53,998 nt of DNA from Halobacteriales archaeon QS_3_64_16 (GTDB lineage: Archaea > Halobacteriota > Halobacteria > Halobacteriales > Halococcaceae): contig PXRJ01000027.1 of NCBI GenBank assembly GCA_003021705.1, positions 1 through 53,998 on the forward strand, in the 5' to 3' direction. Each line of letters begins with the position of its first letter. The stretch's first letter is position 1. The translations under genes and the position numbers were made by a program. Under the pieces are notes generated by a model. The model saw nothing but the letters and a program-made list of their open reading frames with translations, was not told the DNA's origin and ran no database searches. Positions 51,647 to 53,998 of this stretch are shown here, piece by piece.

Positions 51647-53362
51647 ATGCACCGACGCCGACTGGTGACCACCGAGGAGATCGTCGCGATCGCGAGCCCC
51701 GACAGCGAGGGTGTACTCGAGCGACTCGCCGAGTGGTGTGACGAACAGGGCATCGAGTGCAAATCCGTCGCGGTCGGCGAGGACATCGAAAGTGTCTACG
51801 AGCACGGACGGGACACCCTCGGGGTGACGCTGGGGGGCGATGGGACCTTTCTCGAAGGCGTCCGGGCGTTCGCGCCGCGGGAGATCCCGCTTCTGGGGAT
51901 CAACACTGGGACGCTGGCTTTCCTCCCGCGGGTCCAGCCAGCCGACATGGAAGACGCCCTCGCGGAGGTGCTTCGGGGTCAGGCCGAAGTCAAGACCCGC
52001 CAGCAGCTCCAGGCCCGCGCGGAGGGCCTCGACGCTGTCGGCATCAACGACGTGATGATCCAGCACATCCCGCCGGAGAACCCGGTCGACCGGAAGATCA
52101 CACGGCTCAAGGTTTTCGTCGACGGCGATTACGTCGGCGAGTACGACGGCACGGGCCTGGCGATCGCCACACCGACGGGATCGACGGGTATTTCGCTGTC
52201 GGCGAACGGCCCGATCCACTCGCCGGACGACAACACGACCCTCGAACTCGTTCCGCTGCATACGCACTCGATGGGTGTCCGGCCGCTCGTGGTCGGAGCG
52301 AGTTCGGACATCCGCGTGGTCTCGGAGAACGAGGCGAGCCTACTAGTCGACGGCGGGCGCTCGCATACGACCCTCGAGCCGGGCGAAGCCGTCGCAATCA
52401 CCGGCGCGCAGACCCCGATGCACATCGCTCGCACCAGCCTCGACGACACCTTCTATACCGCGCTGGCGGCGAAACTCGGCTGGGGGATCCGCGAAGGGAA
52501 AGTCGAGGGTACGCCACAGACACCGGCCGTTCCCGGCGAGGAGTCGGCCTTCGAGGACGTCGTCGGACGGGCCGCAGACATCGCAAGCGAGGCCGTCCGG
52601 GCCGCTGGAGAACCCTTACAGGAGATCCACGGTCGGGTCGAGTCAGTCGAGTACAAGGGCGACAAATCCGACGTCGTCAGCGAAGCGGACTACAAATCCG
52701 AGCAGATCATCGCCGCCGTGATCGAAAACGAGTTTCCAGAACACGCGATCCGCTCGGAGGAAGACGTCTCCCGCGAGGGCTCGAGTGCCTACACTTGGTT
52801 GCTCGACCCGCTCGATGGCACGGGTAACTACGTTAACGGCAACCCGAACTACTCGATCTCGGTCGGGCTGCTCGACGACGGCGAGCCGGTCATGGGCACG
52901 GTCTACGCCCCGGAATTCGACGACCTATTCGAAGCGATCGCGGGCGGGAAGGCCTATCTCAATGGCCAGGTCGTTGGGACGACCGATCGCGACGAGTTAG
53001 CCGAGAGCATGCTCGTCTCGGGCTACGATCCCGACGGAACCTTCCTCACTCACTGCTATCAGGCGACCAGAGGCATTCGCCGATTCGGGTCGGCAGCGTT
53101 GCATCTCTGTTACTTAGCGAGCGGCAGTGCGGATGCGGTCTGGGAGTACGACACATACCCCTGGGATATCGCCGCGGGTATCGTGATCGCGCGCGCGGCC
53201 GGGGCACGGATCACGGACGTCGAGGGCACCCCATACAGGTTCGACGAGGCGAACGACGACGACCGGAAGGAGCTGCTCGCGACGAACGGCCCGCTACACG
53301 ACGCACTCCTCGAACACGTTTCCTCGCGACCGGAACTCCAGCAGGCCGAGGCCGACGACTAA
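51647..53362 (+). CDS. Fusion of NAD kinase and inositol-monophosphatase-type NADP phosphatase
   Basis: A protein of 571 residues. Residues ~10-290 are an NAD kinase: LGVTLGGDGTFLEGVRAF, PLLGINTGTLAFLP, GINDVMIQH, AIATPTGSTGISLSANGPI. Residues ~300-560 are an IMPase-fold phosphatase: DVVSEADYKSEQIIAAVIEN, IRSEEDVSREG (metal Glu), WLLDPLDGTGNYVNGNPNYS (metal Asp pair), WEYDTYPWDIAAGIVIARAA (metal Asp). Methanogens have a similar fusion in the reverse domain order (MJ0917). It probably controls the NAD/NADP ratio with opposing activities, or keeps only one; which is not shown. The ATG at 51647 is the start. Confidence 0.9.
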   Translation: MHRRRLVTTEEIVAIASPDSEGVLERLAEWCDEQGIECKSVAVGEDIESVYEHGRDTLGVTLGGDGTFLEGVRAFAPREIPLLGINTGTLAFLPRVQPADMEDALAEVLRGQAEVKTRQQLQARAEGLDAVGINDVMIQHIPPENPVDRKITRLKVFVDGDYVGEYDGTGLAIATPTGSTGISLSANGPIHSPDDNTTLELVPLHTHSMGVRPLVVGASSDIRVVSENEASLLVDGGRSHTTLEPGEAVAITGAQTPMHIARTSLDDTFYTALAAKLGWGIREGKVEGTPQTPAVPGEESAFEDVVGRAADIASEAVRAAGEPLQEIHGRVESVEYKGDKSDVVSEADYKSEQIIAAVIENEFPEHAIRSEEDVSREGSSAYTWLLDPLDGTGNYVNGNPNYSISVGLLDDGEPVMGTVYAPEFDDLFEAIAGGKAYLNGQVVGTTDRDELAESMLVSGYDPDGTFLTHCYQATRGIRRFGSAALHLCYLASGSADAVWEYDTYPWDIAAGIVIARAAGARITDVEGTPYRFDEANDDDRKELLATNGPLHDALLEHVSSRPELQQAEADD

Positions 53363-53468
53363 CTGATAAGTCAGATACCGACTTCCGGGCTTGAACGGAG
53401 AGGAGAACGGGAGAGCTGAGGATATCGCCGAGCAGAAACCCCGATCCAAGCGGGAAGCGCGACGAGTA

Positions 53469-53942
53469 TCAGGGGCGTTCGGCGGCGGATTCCTGGCCGC
53501 GCTCATGGCGGCGTCTCGTGGCTTCGATCGAGTCGGTTTCGAGCAATCGTTCGACGCGGCACTCGAACTCCGCTTCATCGATCTCGCCGCGAGCGTAGCG
53601 CTCCCGCAGGATCGAAAGTGGGTTGGACGGGCCGGACGAGTCGGCGTCGTCGCTCGATCGTCGGATTTCGGCCGTCGACGCCGGAGCACTGGCCTCCTTG
53701 TGGAACCTCTCGCCCGCTTCGATCATCTTCGTGGGCGTGTCGTACCAGTACTCGAGCAGCGCGTACGCGAGGTTCGCGAGACCGAACGTCCACCAGACTG
53801 TCACGGCCGCGAGCAGTACATGGCCGTCTTTCGTGCCGAAGTCCGGCTTGTGGAGCAACGCCCAGTCTTCGCCGCGTTCCTTGACGCGCCAGCTGTCGGC
53901 TCGCTCGCGGGCGACCTGCCTGTCGAACGCGTTCGAGTTCAT
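53469..53942 (-). CDS. SHOCT-domain membrane protein
   Basis: A protein of 157 residues from the ATG at 53942; another ATG lies 39 nt upstream. Two hydrophobic segments near residues 40-75 (VLLAAVTVWWTFGLANLAYA, LLEYWYDTP) are followed by a linker and a SHOCT domain near residues 110-140 (LSILRERYARGEIDEAEFEC, RVERLLETDS), a short helical oligomerisation motif often found at protein ends. Function unknown; membrane location inferred from the hydrophobic segments. Confidence 0.78.
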   Translation of the reverse strand: MNSNAFDRQVARERADSWRVKERGEDWALLHKPDFGTKDGHVLLAAVTVWWTFGLANLAYALLEYWYDTPTKMIEAGERFHKEASAPASTAEIRRSSDDADSSGPSNPLSILRERYARGEIDEAEFECRVERLLETDSIEATRRRHERGQESAAERP

Positions 53943-53998
53943 GGTGGTCGACTGCCGAAGTCTCGCTCGAATGGTAGGCATCGACCCACAGTAGACTG

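Noticed and set aside
1-53998. CRISPR array, transposase or prophage
   Set aside because: No evenly spaced direct repeats, no transposase or integrase domains and no structural phage genes were seen.

Overview
The window looks like chromosomal DNA from an extremely halophilic archaeon (class Halobacteria). The sequence is GC-rich and the predicted proteins are strongly acidic (Asp/Glu-rich linkers in TrpE, TrpG, NrdJ and MenD). Several genes start at or just after an AT-rich box about 25-30 nt upstream, as in leaderless archaeal transcripts. Families typical of archaea or haloarchaea are present: RadB, UPF0058, a DUF5830-type protein, Nuo/Fpo-type complex I with a split nuoJ, adenosylcobalamin-dependent ribonucleotide reductase, menaquinone genes, and an intron-containing elongator tRNA-Met. 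The genus cannot be fixed from the sequence alone.

Layout. 1-7 kb: the 3' part of radB, a membrane protein, a cupin/zinc-ribbon protein, a four-CBS protein with an HPF-like C-terminal domain, a lycopene-cyclase-domain protein, a two-membrane-segment acidic protein and a UshA-like metallophosphatase. 6.6-8.1 kb: two frameshifted genes, one in an AT-rich patch, then tRNA-Val(GAC). 8.2-11.1 kb: a polyamine/thiamine/iron-type ABC importer with no ATPase gene, only a 33-codon possible remnant. 11.2-15.6 kb: the trpDFEG operon with a paired TGTAC motif at its promoter. 15.7-19.2 kb: nrdJ, preceded by a 21-codon upstream ORF overlapping its start. 19.3-25.6 kb: a nuclease/lamin-tail protein, small zinc-ribbon proteins, a gene split by TGA, a D-2-hydroxyacid dehydrogenase, a VTT-domain membrane protein and tRNA-Met(CAT). 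25.7-32.3 kb: an acyltransferase, a flavin monooxygenase, an NAD(P)-binding protein, thiM-thiE and a PP-loop (PAPS-reductase-like) gene. 32.4-34.0 kb: an AT-rich patch, then a DUF433 antitoxin with a decayed DUF5615 toxin and a winged-helix regulator. 34.2-43.9 kb: a glutaredoxin, menB, a four-gene glycine-betaine/choline-type ABC importer, a mini zinc ribbon, then menF-menD. 44-51 kb: a ribbon-helix-helix protein, a UPF0058 protein and nuoJ1-J2-K-L-M-N. 51-54 kb: an NAD kinase/inositol-phosphatase fusion and a SHOCT-domain membrane protein.

How the genes fit together. trpDFEG supplies anthranilate synthase (E+G), phosphoribosyl transfer (D) and isomerisation (F); trpC, trpB and trpA are not here. 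menF, menD and menB give three steps from chorismate towards menaquinone, the likely electron acceptor of the complex I whose membrane arm (nuoJ-N) is encoded nearby. The osmoprotectant importer suits a saline habitat. A recurring feature is a family of GTGAGCGA-rich palindromic blocks placed directly behind the 3' ends of four minus-strand genes, including a tRNA. Another is a set of small accessory genes broken by frameshifts or in-frame stops. No insertion sequence, CRISPR array or prophage was seen. I found no clearly new multi-gene system; the best candidates for follow-up are the CBS-HPF protein, the antitoxin with a decayed toxin, and the nrdJ leader ORF.
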